A stretch of DNA of 64,000 nucleotides. Source: Sphingobacterium allocomposti. GTDB taxonomy: Bacteria; Bacteroidota; Bacteroidia; Sphingobacteriales; Sphingobacteriaceae. Below, piece after piece: positions 26,348 to 34,032 of this stretch (position 1 is the first letter of the stretch; every line of letters starts with the position of its first letter). The notes below the pieces were generated by a model, which was given only the letters and a program-made list of their open reading frames with translations, did no database searches and had not been told where the DNA came from. Position numbers and translations under genes: made by a program. The stretch lies in NCBI RefSeq assembly GCF_008124885.1, contig NZ_VNHX01000008.1, positions 99,932-163,931 of the forward strand, written 5' to 3'.

Positions 26348-26412
26348 CGAGGCACTATCTGTATCGGACCAAAAGCATTACGTCTTTTGGAAAGTGGCAG
26401 GATGGTGCCTCG
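26348..26412 (+). ncRNA. Nested hairpin element downstream of the SGNH gene
   Basis: An outer 11-bp stem (CGAGGCACTAT at 26348-26358 with ATGGTGCCTCG at 26402-26412, one G-U pair) encloses a perfect 7-bp hairpin (CCAAAAG 26369-26375 with CTTTTGG 26384-26390). It is followed at once by a terminator. It could be a structured 3' UTR, an attenuator or a small RNA; no known RNA family was recognised. Confidence 0.4.
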
Positions 26413-26431
26413 TCTGTTAAACACCTGAGCA

Positions 26432-26478
26432 CGGCGCCATGCGCTCGTCGGTGCCGGCCTTTTCGTTTTCTTTTTTAG
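26432..26478 (+). terminator. Rho-independent terminator
   Basis: CGGCGCC (26432-26438) pairs with GGTGCCG (26450-26456) around an 11-base loop, then GCCTTTTCGTTTTCTTTTTT. It ends the FadL-SGNH transcript. Confidence 0.75.
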
Positions 26479-26484
26479 AAACTG

Positions 26485-26492
26485 TATCTTTG
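26485..26492 (+). promoter_or_regulatory. Possible -7 box for the OsmC gene
   Basis: TATCTTTG fits TAnnTTTG just after the terminator, 95 bases upstream of the OsmC ATG. It indicates that OsmC is transcribed separately from the SGNH gene. Confidence 0.4.
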
Positions 26493-26587
26493 CCGACGGA
26501 TAAGCAACGTAATCCATTATACTAACTGTAACAATACAGATGTTTTTTGTGCTTAATGCACTATGGGGAAGAATAAATAATCGACAT

Positions 26588-27004
26588 ATGAAAGTTCACC
26601 TACAACGTAAAAATGAGGCGGTCCATTTTGAGGCCTCCAGCGAGCTGTCGGCGGTTTCCGTAAATATCGACGGATCGGAAAGCATCGGCGGCGAAGGAAA
26701 GGGTGTCCGCCCAATGGAGCTTGTACTCATGGCGCTGGGCTCTTGCAGTGTTTTCGACTTGACAACAATCTTGAAAAAGCAGCGTCAGGAGGTTCTCGAT
26801 ATTCAGGTGGAAGTAGAAGGAAAGCGGCGCGACGAGATACCAAATATCTTTACGCACATTCATATTTCGTTTATACTGACCGGCAATATAGACGAAGAGA
26901 AAGCTCAGAAAGCAGCGGAGCTGGCCGTGAAGAAATATTGTTCCGTGCACGATATGCTTGCTGCGGGGGGCGTCGATATTTCCTATAGCCTTAGCTTCCG
27001 CTAG
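26588..27004 (+). CDS. OsmC/Ohr family peroxidase-like protein
   Basis: Cysteine-based thiol peroxidase fold. Both catalytic Cys are present: ALGSCSVFDLTTIL (about residue 55) and VKKYCSVHDML (about 119). The ATG at 26588 gives MKVHLQRKNEAVHFEAS, the natural beta-strand start; an upstream reading at 26540 adds 16 unrelated residues. Its stop shares CTAG with the convergent DUF2157 gene. Likely an organic hydroperoxide detoxifier; general OsmC rather than Ohr by its short N-terminus. Confidence 0.88.
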   Translation: MKVHLQRKNEAVHFEASSELSAVSVNIDGSESIGGEGKGVRPMELVLMALGSCSVFDLTTILKKQRQEVLDIQVEVEGKRRDEIPNIFTHIHISFILTGNIDEEKAQKAAELAVKKYCSVHDMLAAGGVDISYSLSFR

Positions 27005-28119
27005 TCTGATCCCTTACTCCAGATTCTCTCGGCCCATCTTCCCACGAACCAAAAAGAGACCGCTAAAAGGAGGAAGAAGATGGTCCGGTTGATGTTGTCC
27101 CAGAGGTACTCCACAAAACGGGTGTACAGGTTGAGAATAAAAAACACAAATCCGATATCCCGGGACGTATTGTCTTTGGTCTTCATGCCGTATAAGGCTA
27201 GACCCAACGAGAGGGCAATAGCCAAAATGCCCCAATAGAGAATATGGTATTGGCGAACCTGCGTCCATGCATCAAAGCTGCTATAGTTTCCAAAAATGGA
27301 AAGACACCATAAGGCGATCATCGTGTATAACAGACCTACGACATAGCTCGTTGTCTGAAACGGACGTAAGGGCTTGATACGGTTTTGACCCCATATGGCA
27401 AACGCGGTAAGAAGCAACCCAAACAATGTAAAACGTAGAGGATAGTTCATACCCCAGAACTTAAAACCCCAGTTGCTATGCGAGGCCGTCTCGGTGGCAA
27501 ACCAGATACCCAGAGCGACCAACGTAAATACCCAGATCAGTTTAGAGTTGAGTTTGACGGATAGTATGGCGTAAATAACAATAGAAAGCAGGAAAAGAAG
27601 CGTATACTGGCTCGTCGTCCTGTCAAGGACCTGTCCTAAAAAGCCAATGCAGGCCGCCGTTGAGAACGAACCGGCAAGCATAAGTGTCTCGTTCGAAAAC
27701 GTCTTCTCGGGATATTTTTTCTTGTTGCGGAAGCCGAGAAAGTAAAATCCCACAGCCAGCGCAGCGAAAAATAAGCAGAATACGATGTTAGGCGTCGCAT
27801 AAAACCTTTCTACAAAGCGGACTAGCGTGTCGTCTGCAAACAGGGATAAAACCGAAAATATAAGCGAAACTAATGCCACCCAGAACGCATAGCGCGCCAA
27901 GGTCTTCCATTCGAACTCCTTTTCTCCAATGGTCTGTTTTAGCTCTTTGACTTTCCCTTCATCCAGCAAATTCGCCGCCTGCCACCGGTCTAACGCCCCT
28001 TCAACAACTTCCTTCTCCTGTTTTGTTAAGTCTAATTTTTTCAAGTTGATTATGTTTATGTCATCCAAAGTACGAAATATTGACGAAATGGTTTCACCGC
28101 CCATAGAAAAGTTAAACAT
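27001..28119 (-). CDS. DUF2157 domain-containing multi-pass membrane protein
   Basis: A cytoplasmic N-terminal helical segment (LDLTKQEKEVVEGALDRWQAANLLDEGKVKEL) typical of DUF2157 is followed by about ten hydrophobic helices spread over residues 75-370. Function unknown for the family. The start is uncertain: ATG codons at 28119 and 28104 are both possible, and a TTG at 28185 is less likely. The gene converges on OsmC with overlapping stop codons. Confidence 0.78.
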   Translation of the reverse strand: MFNFSMGGETISSIFRTLDDINIINLKKLDLTKQEKEVVEGALDRWQAANLLDEGKVKELKQTIGEKEFEWKTLARYAFWVALVSLIFSVLSLFADDTLVRFVERFYATPNIVFCLFFAALAVGFYFLGFRNKKKYPEKTFSNETLMLAGSFSTAACIGFLGQVLDRTTSQYTLLFLLSIVIYAILSVKLNSKLIWVFTLVALGIWFATETASHSNWGFKFWGMNYPLRFTLFGLLLTAFAIWGQNRIKPLRPFQTTSYVVGLLYTMIALWCLSIFGNYSSFDAWTQVRQYHILYWGILAIALSLGLALYGMKTKDNTSRDIGFVFFILNLYTRFVEYLWDNINRTIFFLLLAVSFWFVGRWAERIWSKGSD

Positions 28120-28488
28120 GCGCTCTGTCGAGGGTTGCGCCCAAGAAGAGAGCGCTCCCGCCCACTGCCGAATGTACCATTGCAAATTACGCTATCGTTT
28201 GTGTTACATTATGTTTGTGAGATATCTCGGCCGAATTTCTTATTTTCACTGCCATACATGGTTACAATGGCATACGTCTGTTTTCAGACGGCGTTCATAC
28301 CGAGCGCAATGAGCTCATGAATGCCGCTGAAACATATGTTCTATGAATAACCGGGCTTACGAGCTCTTGAACACTATAAAACAACACAGGTGAAAAATCT
28401 GATAGCTTCATCGCCACTAAAAAACAAACCGGGTGTGGCGAGCTTATCTATACATTTGAAATTTAACACGAATAGACAATTTAAACGG
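28120..28488. other. Divergent region upstream of the fucosidase genes
   Basis: A plus-strand TATGTTTG at 28210-28217 fits the -7 consensus but lacks a good -33. An in-frame ATG-like GTG/ATG context occurs before 28489, but the true GH29 signal peptide begins at 28489. No other feature is seen. Confidence 0.4.
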
Positions 28489-30375
28489 ATGAAAAAATAC
28501 ACGTCGCTTTTACTTTCTGTTGTCATGCCGTCTATGCTGCTTGCGCAGGAGGCTCCAAAACCTTATGGTGCATTACCTTCTGAGCGCCAGCTGCGCTGGC
28601 ACGAAATGGAAATGTATTGCCTGATACATTATACGCCGACAACCTTTCAGAACAAAGAATGGGGGTTTGGAGATGCAGATCCTGCAATTTTTAATCCGAA
28701 GAAGTTTGACGCCTCCCAGATTGCTGCCGCCGCTGCTGCGGGCGGGTTCAAAGGCCTGATCTCTGTCGCCAAACACCACGACGGGTTCTGCCTCTGGCCT
28801 ACCACCACCACAACCTATAGTGTGAAGCGATCTCCATGGAAAAACGGCCGCGGCGACATGGTTAAAGAGTTTATGCAAGCAGCCCGCGATAACGGCATGA
28901 AGTTCGGCGTTTATCTGTCGGCGTGGGACAGAAATGATACTCGCTATGGAACGGCGGCTTATGCCGACGCATACCGTGCACAACTGACGGAGCTGATGAC
29001 CAATTACGGAGAGCTTTTTACCTCCTGGCACGATGGGGCCAACGGCGGAGACGGGTATTACGGCGGCAAAAACGAAAAGCGTATCATAGATCGTTCGACC
29101 TATTATGCATGGCACGAAAAAACATGGCCTATTGTGCGGGAAAAGCAGCCTATGGCCATGATTTTCTCCGATATAGGCCCTGATATGCGGTGGGTAGGTA
29201 ACGAAAAAGGATTTGCGGATGAAACAAGCTGGGCAACATTTACACCGAAAGGTGTTGATGGACGCCCTCCCGTACCCGGCGACGCCGATTACAGCGAGTC
29301 GAGTTCAGGGACGAGAAACGGTACGCAGTGGATTCCTGCGGAATGCGATGTGCCCCAGCGTCCAGGATGGTTCTATCATGCGGACCAGGATGCCAAGGTC
29401 AAGACGCCGGACGAGCTGTTTGAGATATACTTAAAGTCGGTCGGCCGCGGTGCCAACATGAACCTCGGACTGGCGCCCATGCCCGACGGGTATCTGCATG
29501 CGAATGATGTGAAATCCTTAACGGCATTTGGCCGTAAACTACGGGAGACGTTTGCCCATAATATGGCTCAGGGTGCATCCGTCCGCGTATCGGATCTGCG
29601 CGCCGATTCCCACAGGTTCGCCGGCGACCTCATTCTGGACGACGACCGTTATAGCTATTATGCATCCAACGACAACGTGCTGACACCCGAACTGGAAATC
29701 ACATTGGCCGAAGAAAAAACGTTCGACCTCATCCGTTTGCGGGAGAATATCAAACTGGGGCAACGTCTGGATAGTGTTCAGATCGAAGTGCTCCGCGGCG
29801 ATAAATGGCATCATCTGGCCAACGTAACCAGCGTTGGAGCCAATAGGCTGATAAAATTGGAGTCGCCCATAACAACGTCGAGGTTAAGAATCCGGCTATT
29901 TGCTCCCGTGGCGCCCACGCTAAGCGATTTCGGACTGTTCAGGGAGCATATTGAACCGTTTACATTCGATAATGCGGAACCGGTCCGTACTGCGTTGAAA
30001 AGCCATGAATACAGTATCCAGACGGCTACAGGGCTGTCGAAGAGTCTTGATAAGAACCCCGCAACTATGGAGGAGCTGACAGCATTTTCGCAAGGTGTCG
30101 TCTTTGAGCTGAAGCAGCCGGTTGCAGCGCTGGCATACCTTCCGCGCCAGGACGGTAAGACAGAGGGGATCGCCCTGAAATACGAGATAGCCTCGAGTAA
30201 AGATGGTCAGGTCTGGAAAACCATTAAAACCGGAGAATTTTCCAACATCGTCGCCAACCCCATCGAACAGATGATCGTCTTCGATCAGCCGGTCAAAGAA
30301 AAGTATATTCGCTTTGTCCCAAAAGAAACTGTCGGCAAGACCTTCACTGTCGCTTCCTTTACTTTATTTAATTAA
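28489..30375 (+). CDS. Alpha-L-fucosidase, family GH29
   Basis: Exported retaining fucosidase. The ATG at 28489 starts a signal peptide (MKKYTSLLLSVVMPSMLLAQ); the preceding 33 in-frame codons have no signal character. The GH29 barrel shows HEMEMYCLIHYTPTTFQNKEWG, AKHHDGFCLWPT and YLSAWDRN, and TSWHDGANGGDG holds the nucleophile Asp at about 182. The GEVW-type motif is absent, pointing to the GH29-B-like group, often specific for alpha-1,3/1,4 fucose (inference). From about residue 395 there are beta-rich regions, including LADFGLFRE-like F5/8 discoidin text. It is followed after 2 bases by a GH95 gene. Confidence 0.92.
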   Translation: MKKYTSLLLSVVMPSMLLAQEAPKPYGALPSERQLRWHEMEMYCLIHYTPTTFQNKEWGFGDADPAIFNPKKFDASQIAAAAAAGGFKGLISVAKHHDGFCLWPTTTTTYSVKRSPWKNGRGDMVKEFMQAARDNGMKFGVYLSAWDRNDTRYGTAAYADAYRAQLTELMTNYGELFTSWHDGANGGDGYYGGKNEKRIIDRSTYYAWHEKTWPIVREKQPMAMIFSDIGPDMRWVGNEKGFADETSWATFTPKGVDGRPPVPGDADYSESSSGTRNGTQWIPAECDVPQRPGWFYHADQDAKVKTPDELFEIYLKSVGRGANMNLGLAPMPDGYLHANDVKSLTAFGRKLRETFAHNMAQGASVRVSDLRADSHRFAGDLILDDDRYSYYASNDNVLTPELEITLAEEKTFDLIRLRENIKLGQRLDSVQIEVLRGDKWHHLANVTSVGANRLIKLESPITTSRLRIRLFAPVAPTLSDFGLFREHIEPFTFDNAEPVRTALKSHEYSIQTATGLSKSLDKNPATMEELTAFSQGVVFELKQPVAALAYLPRQDGKTEGIALKYEIASSKDGQVWKTIKTGEFSNIVANPIEQMIVFDQPVKEKYIRFVPKETVGKTFTVASFTLFN

Positions 30376-30377
30376 CG

Positions 30378-32708
30378 ATGAAAACGAGAATTGCCAGACT
30401 GCTGATTTTCCTCTCCTTGCCCTTAGGTGGCCTGACTGCACAAGATCTCACCATGTGGTACGACAAACCTGCTGCCCGCTGGGAAGAGACCTTACCCCTC
30501 GGTAATGGCTTAATCGGTATGATGCCCGACGGCAAAGTGCACGACGAATCGATCGTCACCAACGAAATTTCCATGTGGTCAGGGAGCCCGCAGGATCCGA
30601 ACAATTACAATGCATACCATAGTGTAGGCGAGATACAGCGACTGCTGTTTGCCGGTCACAATGATAAGGCCGAGGCCTTAGTCAACGCCAATTTCATCTG
30701 CCGGGGCGAAGGATCAGGGCAGGGCAGAGGCGCGAACGTGCCGTATGGCTGCTATCAGAATTTCGGTCACCTGAACCTCCTTCATACGATAGCGGGAGAG
30801 GCGACAGACTATCGCCGGAGTCTTGACTTAACGCAGGCTGCCGCGACAACTTCGTTTACGGCTAATAATGTCCGTTACCTCCGGCAGTATTTTACGTCGT
30901 TCGATAAAAATGTAGGCGTGATCAGACTTTCCGCCAATAAAAAAGGAAAGATTAGCTTTGCAACACACTTTTATCGGGATGAACACATTGACGACATGCA
31001 CGTATCGGATGCGCGGATTACCTGGAGCGGCGCCCTCCCCGACGGGCGGGGCGGCAAAGGGCTACAGTTCGCCGGTCAGGTGAAGATCGTTCCTAAGGGC
31101 GGTACCCGTATGGTACATGACAATCAGGTCGTCGTCAAAGGAGCTGACGAGGTGCTGATTTTCTTCGCTGCGTCTACCGATTATTATGGACACGATGCGC
31201 AGCTGGCGGTGGAGAACGCCCTCAATAGCGCATCGGACGAAAACTATGATACCCTGTTTAAACGTCATGTTCAACGGTTCGGAGAGTTCTTTAACCGCGT
31301 GTCGTTAACGATTCCCGACAAAGAAGACAACAGTCGTATCCCGACGGACCGCCGCATCCGGCGTTTCTTCGAAGATCCTTCCCGCGACAATGCAATGGCC
31401 GTGCTGTACTATCAGTTCGGACGTTACCTCAGCATTTCCAGTGCTGCTCCGCAGACGAAGAATGCACTCCCTCCAAATTTGCAGGGACTGTGGGCACATC
31501 AAATCCAAACCCCGTGGAATGGGGACTATCACCTCAATATCAATGCCCAGATGAATCATTGGGGAGTGGAAGTAAGCAATCTGCCCGAATACCATAGGCC
31601 ATTTATTGAAATGATCAAACGTATTGCAAGAGAAGGCGAAAGGACTGCGAAAGCTTATTATAATGCGCCGGGATGGGTGGTGTATATGATGACCAACGTA
31701 TGGGGATATACGGCACCGGGTGAGCAGGCATCTTGGGGGGCCAGCACAGCGTCGGGATGGCTGTGTAACCACCTCTGGGAGCATTACCAGTTTACAAACG
31801 ACACAGCCTATCTCGCGGAGATATATCCAATTTTAAAAGGAGCGGCAACCTTCTATCATGCGACGATGGTCAACGATCCCAAAACGGGGTGGAAGGTTAC
31901 GGCCCCATCGGTATCGCCGGAGAATGCCTTCCGTATGCCAAACGGCAAAACGGCGGCCGTTGTTATGGGCCCCACCATCGATAATCAAATTGTACGCGAG
32001 CTTTACGAAGCGGTCATTAAAGCTGATAAAATATTGCAACAGGGAGACCCGTTTGCTGATACGCTGGCCGCAGAGCTAAAGCAGATTCCGCCACCTGTGG
32101 TCGTTAGCAGCTCGGGGCGCGTAATGGAATGGCTGGACGACTATGAAGAGGTCGAACCGACACATCGGCACGTTTCTCATTTATACGGTCTTTATCCGGC
32201 ACATTTCATCTCTCCCATCAGTACGCCAGACTGGGCGGAAGCGGCAAAGAAAACATTGGCTGTACGGGGCGACGAAGGAACAGGTTGGTCCCGTGCATGG
32301 AAGGTGCTTTTCTGGGCACGCCTGCACGACGGCGACCACGCGCTGGAAATCTTACGTCAGCTGCTGAAGCCCGCTATCACCGACGCAACAACATACCACG
32401 GGGACGGGGCTGGGACATATCCAAACCTGTTCTGTGCACATCCACCATTCCAGATCGACGGCAACTTCGGAGGTTCTGCGGGGATTGCGGAAATGCTGAT
32501 CCAGTCGCATGACGGCTATATACATCTACTTCCCGCACTGCCGCGGGCGTGGTCAGAAGGCGAAGTGAGAGGGCTGAAAGCACGTGGAAATTATACAGTT
32601 GACATCCGCTGGAAGGATGGAAAGGTGGTTGATTACAACGTGTACGGTACAAGCCCCGACAGTGTTACACTGGTAGTTAACGGGGAAAGGATAATAAAAA
32701 AGATATAG
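30378..32708 (+). CDS. Alpha-L-fucosidase, family GH95
   Basis: Exported inverting fucosidase or fucosidase-like galactosidase. The signal peptide ends GGLTAQ (about 21). The GH95 N-terminus is clear (WYDKPAARWEETLPLGNGLIGMM...NEISMWSGSPQD). The (alpha/alpha)6 core has TPWNGDYHLNINAQMNHWG with the paired catalytic Asn residues, and QIDGNFGGSAGIAEML with the Asp. VSPENAF supplies the Glu of the active site. Family activity is alpha-1,2-L-fucosidase. Complementary to the GH29 enzyme immediately upstream; the pair would strip fucose from glycoproteins or algal/plant glycans. Confidence 0.93.
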   Translation: MKTRIARLLIFLSLPLGGLTAQDLTMWYDKPAARWEETLPLGNGLIGMMPDGKVHDESIVTNEISMWSGSPQDPNNYNAYHSVGEIQRLLFAGHNDKAEALVNANFICRGEGSGQGRGANVPYGCYQNFGHLNLLHTIAGEATDYRRSLDLTQAAATTSFTANNVRYLRQYFTSFDKNVGVIRLSANKKGKISFATHFYRDEHIDDMHVSDARITWSGALPDGRGGKGLQFAGQVKIVPKGGTRMVHDNQVVVKGADEVLIFFAASTDYYGHDAQLAVENALNSASDENYDTLFKRHVQRFGEFFNRVSLTIPDKEDNSRIPTDRRIRRFFEDPSRDNAMAVLYYQFGRYLSISSAAPQTKNALPPNLQGLWAHQIQTPWNGDYHLNINAQMNHWGVEVSNLPEYHRPFIEMIKRIAREGERTAKAYYNAPGWVVYMMTNVWGYTAPGEQASWGASTASGWLCNHLWEHYQFTNDTAYLAEIYPILKGAATFYHATMVNDPKTGWKVTAPSVSPENAFRMPNGKTAAVVMGPTIDNQIVRELYEAVIKADKILQQGDPFADTLAAELKQIPPPVVVSSSGRVMEWLDDYEEVEPTHRHVSHLYGLYPAHFISPISTPDWAEAAKKTLAVRGDEGTGWSRAWKVLFWARLHDGDHALEILRQLLKPAITDATTYHGDGAGTYPNLFCAHPPFQIDGNFGGSAGIAEMLIQSHDGYIHLLPALPRAWSEGEVRGLKARGNYTVDIRWKDGKVVDYNVYGTSPDSVTLVVNGERIIKKI

Positions 32709-32729
32709 AAAAAACGTCTATTTTTTCTA
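32706..32729 (+). terminator. Weak hairpin at the end of the GH95 gene
   Basis: TAGAAAAAA (32706-32714, starting with the stop codon) pairs with TTTTTTCTA (32721-32729) around a 6-base loop. A/T-only stem, so it is a weak or partial terminator before the lipoprotein gene. Confidence 0.35.
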
Positions 32730-32750
32730 TTTTAGGAAAAATAACCTACT

Positions 32751-33938
32751 ATGCATAAGTACTTATTACTCCTTTTTACTATTGGTTGGTTACTGACGGG
32801 CTGTCGGCAGACGGGGCAACAGTCGGGTACAGCACAAGATACCGTTTACGTTCCCCATTCGATTAAGATTTCACTTTCAGGCACGGCGGCATTGCCTGAT
32901 CGTACCAAAGTTTATATCAATACGGATGAAAACACCATGCAGCCGTTACTTTCCGGATATGTCAACGGAGGAGCGTTTGTAATCGAAGGAGAGCTGGCTG
33001 AGCCTAACTTTTATAATCTCGTTGTCCAGCAAGAGGTGTTTAAAGTGTATTTAGAAAATGGTGCTACCTATGCGTTCACGGGGACGGTCGACAGCGATGG
33101 GCGGCTACAGTCGGGGCGGATCACGTCCTCTTCTCCGGTAATGAATGACTATCTCCGCTATGAGAAGCTACTGGAATCAAAAAATGAAGACTTCCGAAGA
33201 CGTTCCGCTGCTCTGCAACGGGAGATGGACAACCCGAAGACATACCAGGCTGCTGTCGAAAAGTCGCTTCTTCTGGGAGAAGAACGCAGCGGCTATCGGG
33301 AAAAGCTCAAGCAGGAATTTCTAGAAGACGGAAAGGTAGGACCTGCCTTTAAGCTCTTTTTGATAAAAGAAGATAACATCCGACGCGAAAATTATAGTTA
33401 TTACGACGATATGCTAAAGCGTGTGCCGGATAGCTTGAAGGAAATATCTTTATATAGGCAGGTAGCCAGGAAAGTAACAGCTGTCCGCCAATTTTATGAG
33501 GACATGCCCGACTTTCCCGCTATCAGTCCGCGTAATCCCGCTGGGGACAGTCTTAAACTCGAAGCTTTCAAAGACAGGGGGACGCTGCTTCTCGTATTTT
33601 GGGGAGCTTGGAATGGCGCCTCCAAAGATGATATTATTATGATCAGACGAAAGGCAGATGCGCTATCGCAAATGCATATAACGCCCGTTTATCTGACGTG
33701 GGACAAAAACTATGACTCCTGGACAAAGGCTAGCGACGCTCTGCGACTGGGCGAATTTAACTATAGGCTGAACGCTACCGATCAGGATTTTATAGCGACA
33801 AACTACGGCGTGAGGACGTTACCACATTATATGCTCGTGAAGGCGGCCGACCGCACTGTCATTGACCACGATTTCAAATTTCCCTTGGACGGTAAATTAG
33901 AGCAAGCCCTGAAAGGGTACCTATCCAGGAGCAATTAA
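32751..33938 (+). CDS. DUF4369 lipoprotein with thioredoxin-like domain lacking CxxC
   Basis: Lipoprotein signal ends GWLLTGC (Cys about 18). Residues 40-130 form a DUF4369 beta-sandwich (ISLSGTAALPDRTKVYINTD, GGAFVIEGELAEPNFYNLVV). A helical linker (about 140-260) leads to a thioredoxin-fold region: DRGTLLLVFWGAWNGASKDDI aligns with the AlhpC/TlpA strand-loop where WCxxC is expected, but it has WNGAS. The cis-Pro region is TLPHYMLV. A redox-inactive scaffold is inferred. Same strand as the fucosidases and M14 peptidase. Confidence 0.82.
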   Translation: MHKYLLLLFTIGWLLTGCRQTGQQSGTAQDTVYVPHSIKISLSGTAALPDRTKVYINTDENTMQPLLSGYVNGGAFVIEGELAEPNFYNLVVQQEVFKVYLENGATYAFTGTVDSDGRLQSGRITSSSPVMNDYLRYEKLLESKNEDFRRRSAALQREMDNPKTYQAAVEKSLLLGEERSGYREKLKQEFLEDGKVGPAFKLFLIKEDNIRRENYSYYDDMLKRVPDSLKEISLYRQVARKVTAVRQFYEDMPDFPAISPRNPAGDSLKLEAFKDRGTLLLVFWGAWNGASKDDIIMIRRKADALSQMHITPVYLTWDKNYDSWTKASDALRLGEFNYRLNATDQDFIATNYGVRTLPHYMLVKAADRTVIDHDFKFPLDGKLEQALKGYLSRSN

Positions 33939-34032
33939 CCAACTCTGCTTTCATTTCTGCTTAGCTGTGCAGCAAGCCCTTCTAATGGATTTTAAAAGTC
34001 GGGAAACAAGTTAAAAAAACAAGCGATAATCA

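Noticed and set aside
26348..26478. 5' riboswitch of the OsmC gene
   Set aside because: The structure ends in a terminator and a separate -7 box follows at 26485, so it belongs to the upstream transcript or stands alone.
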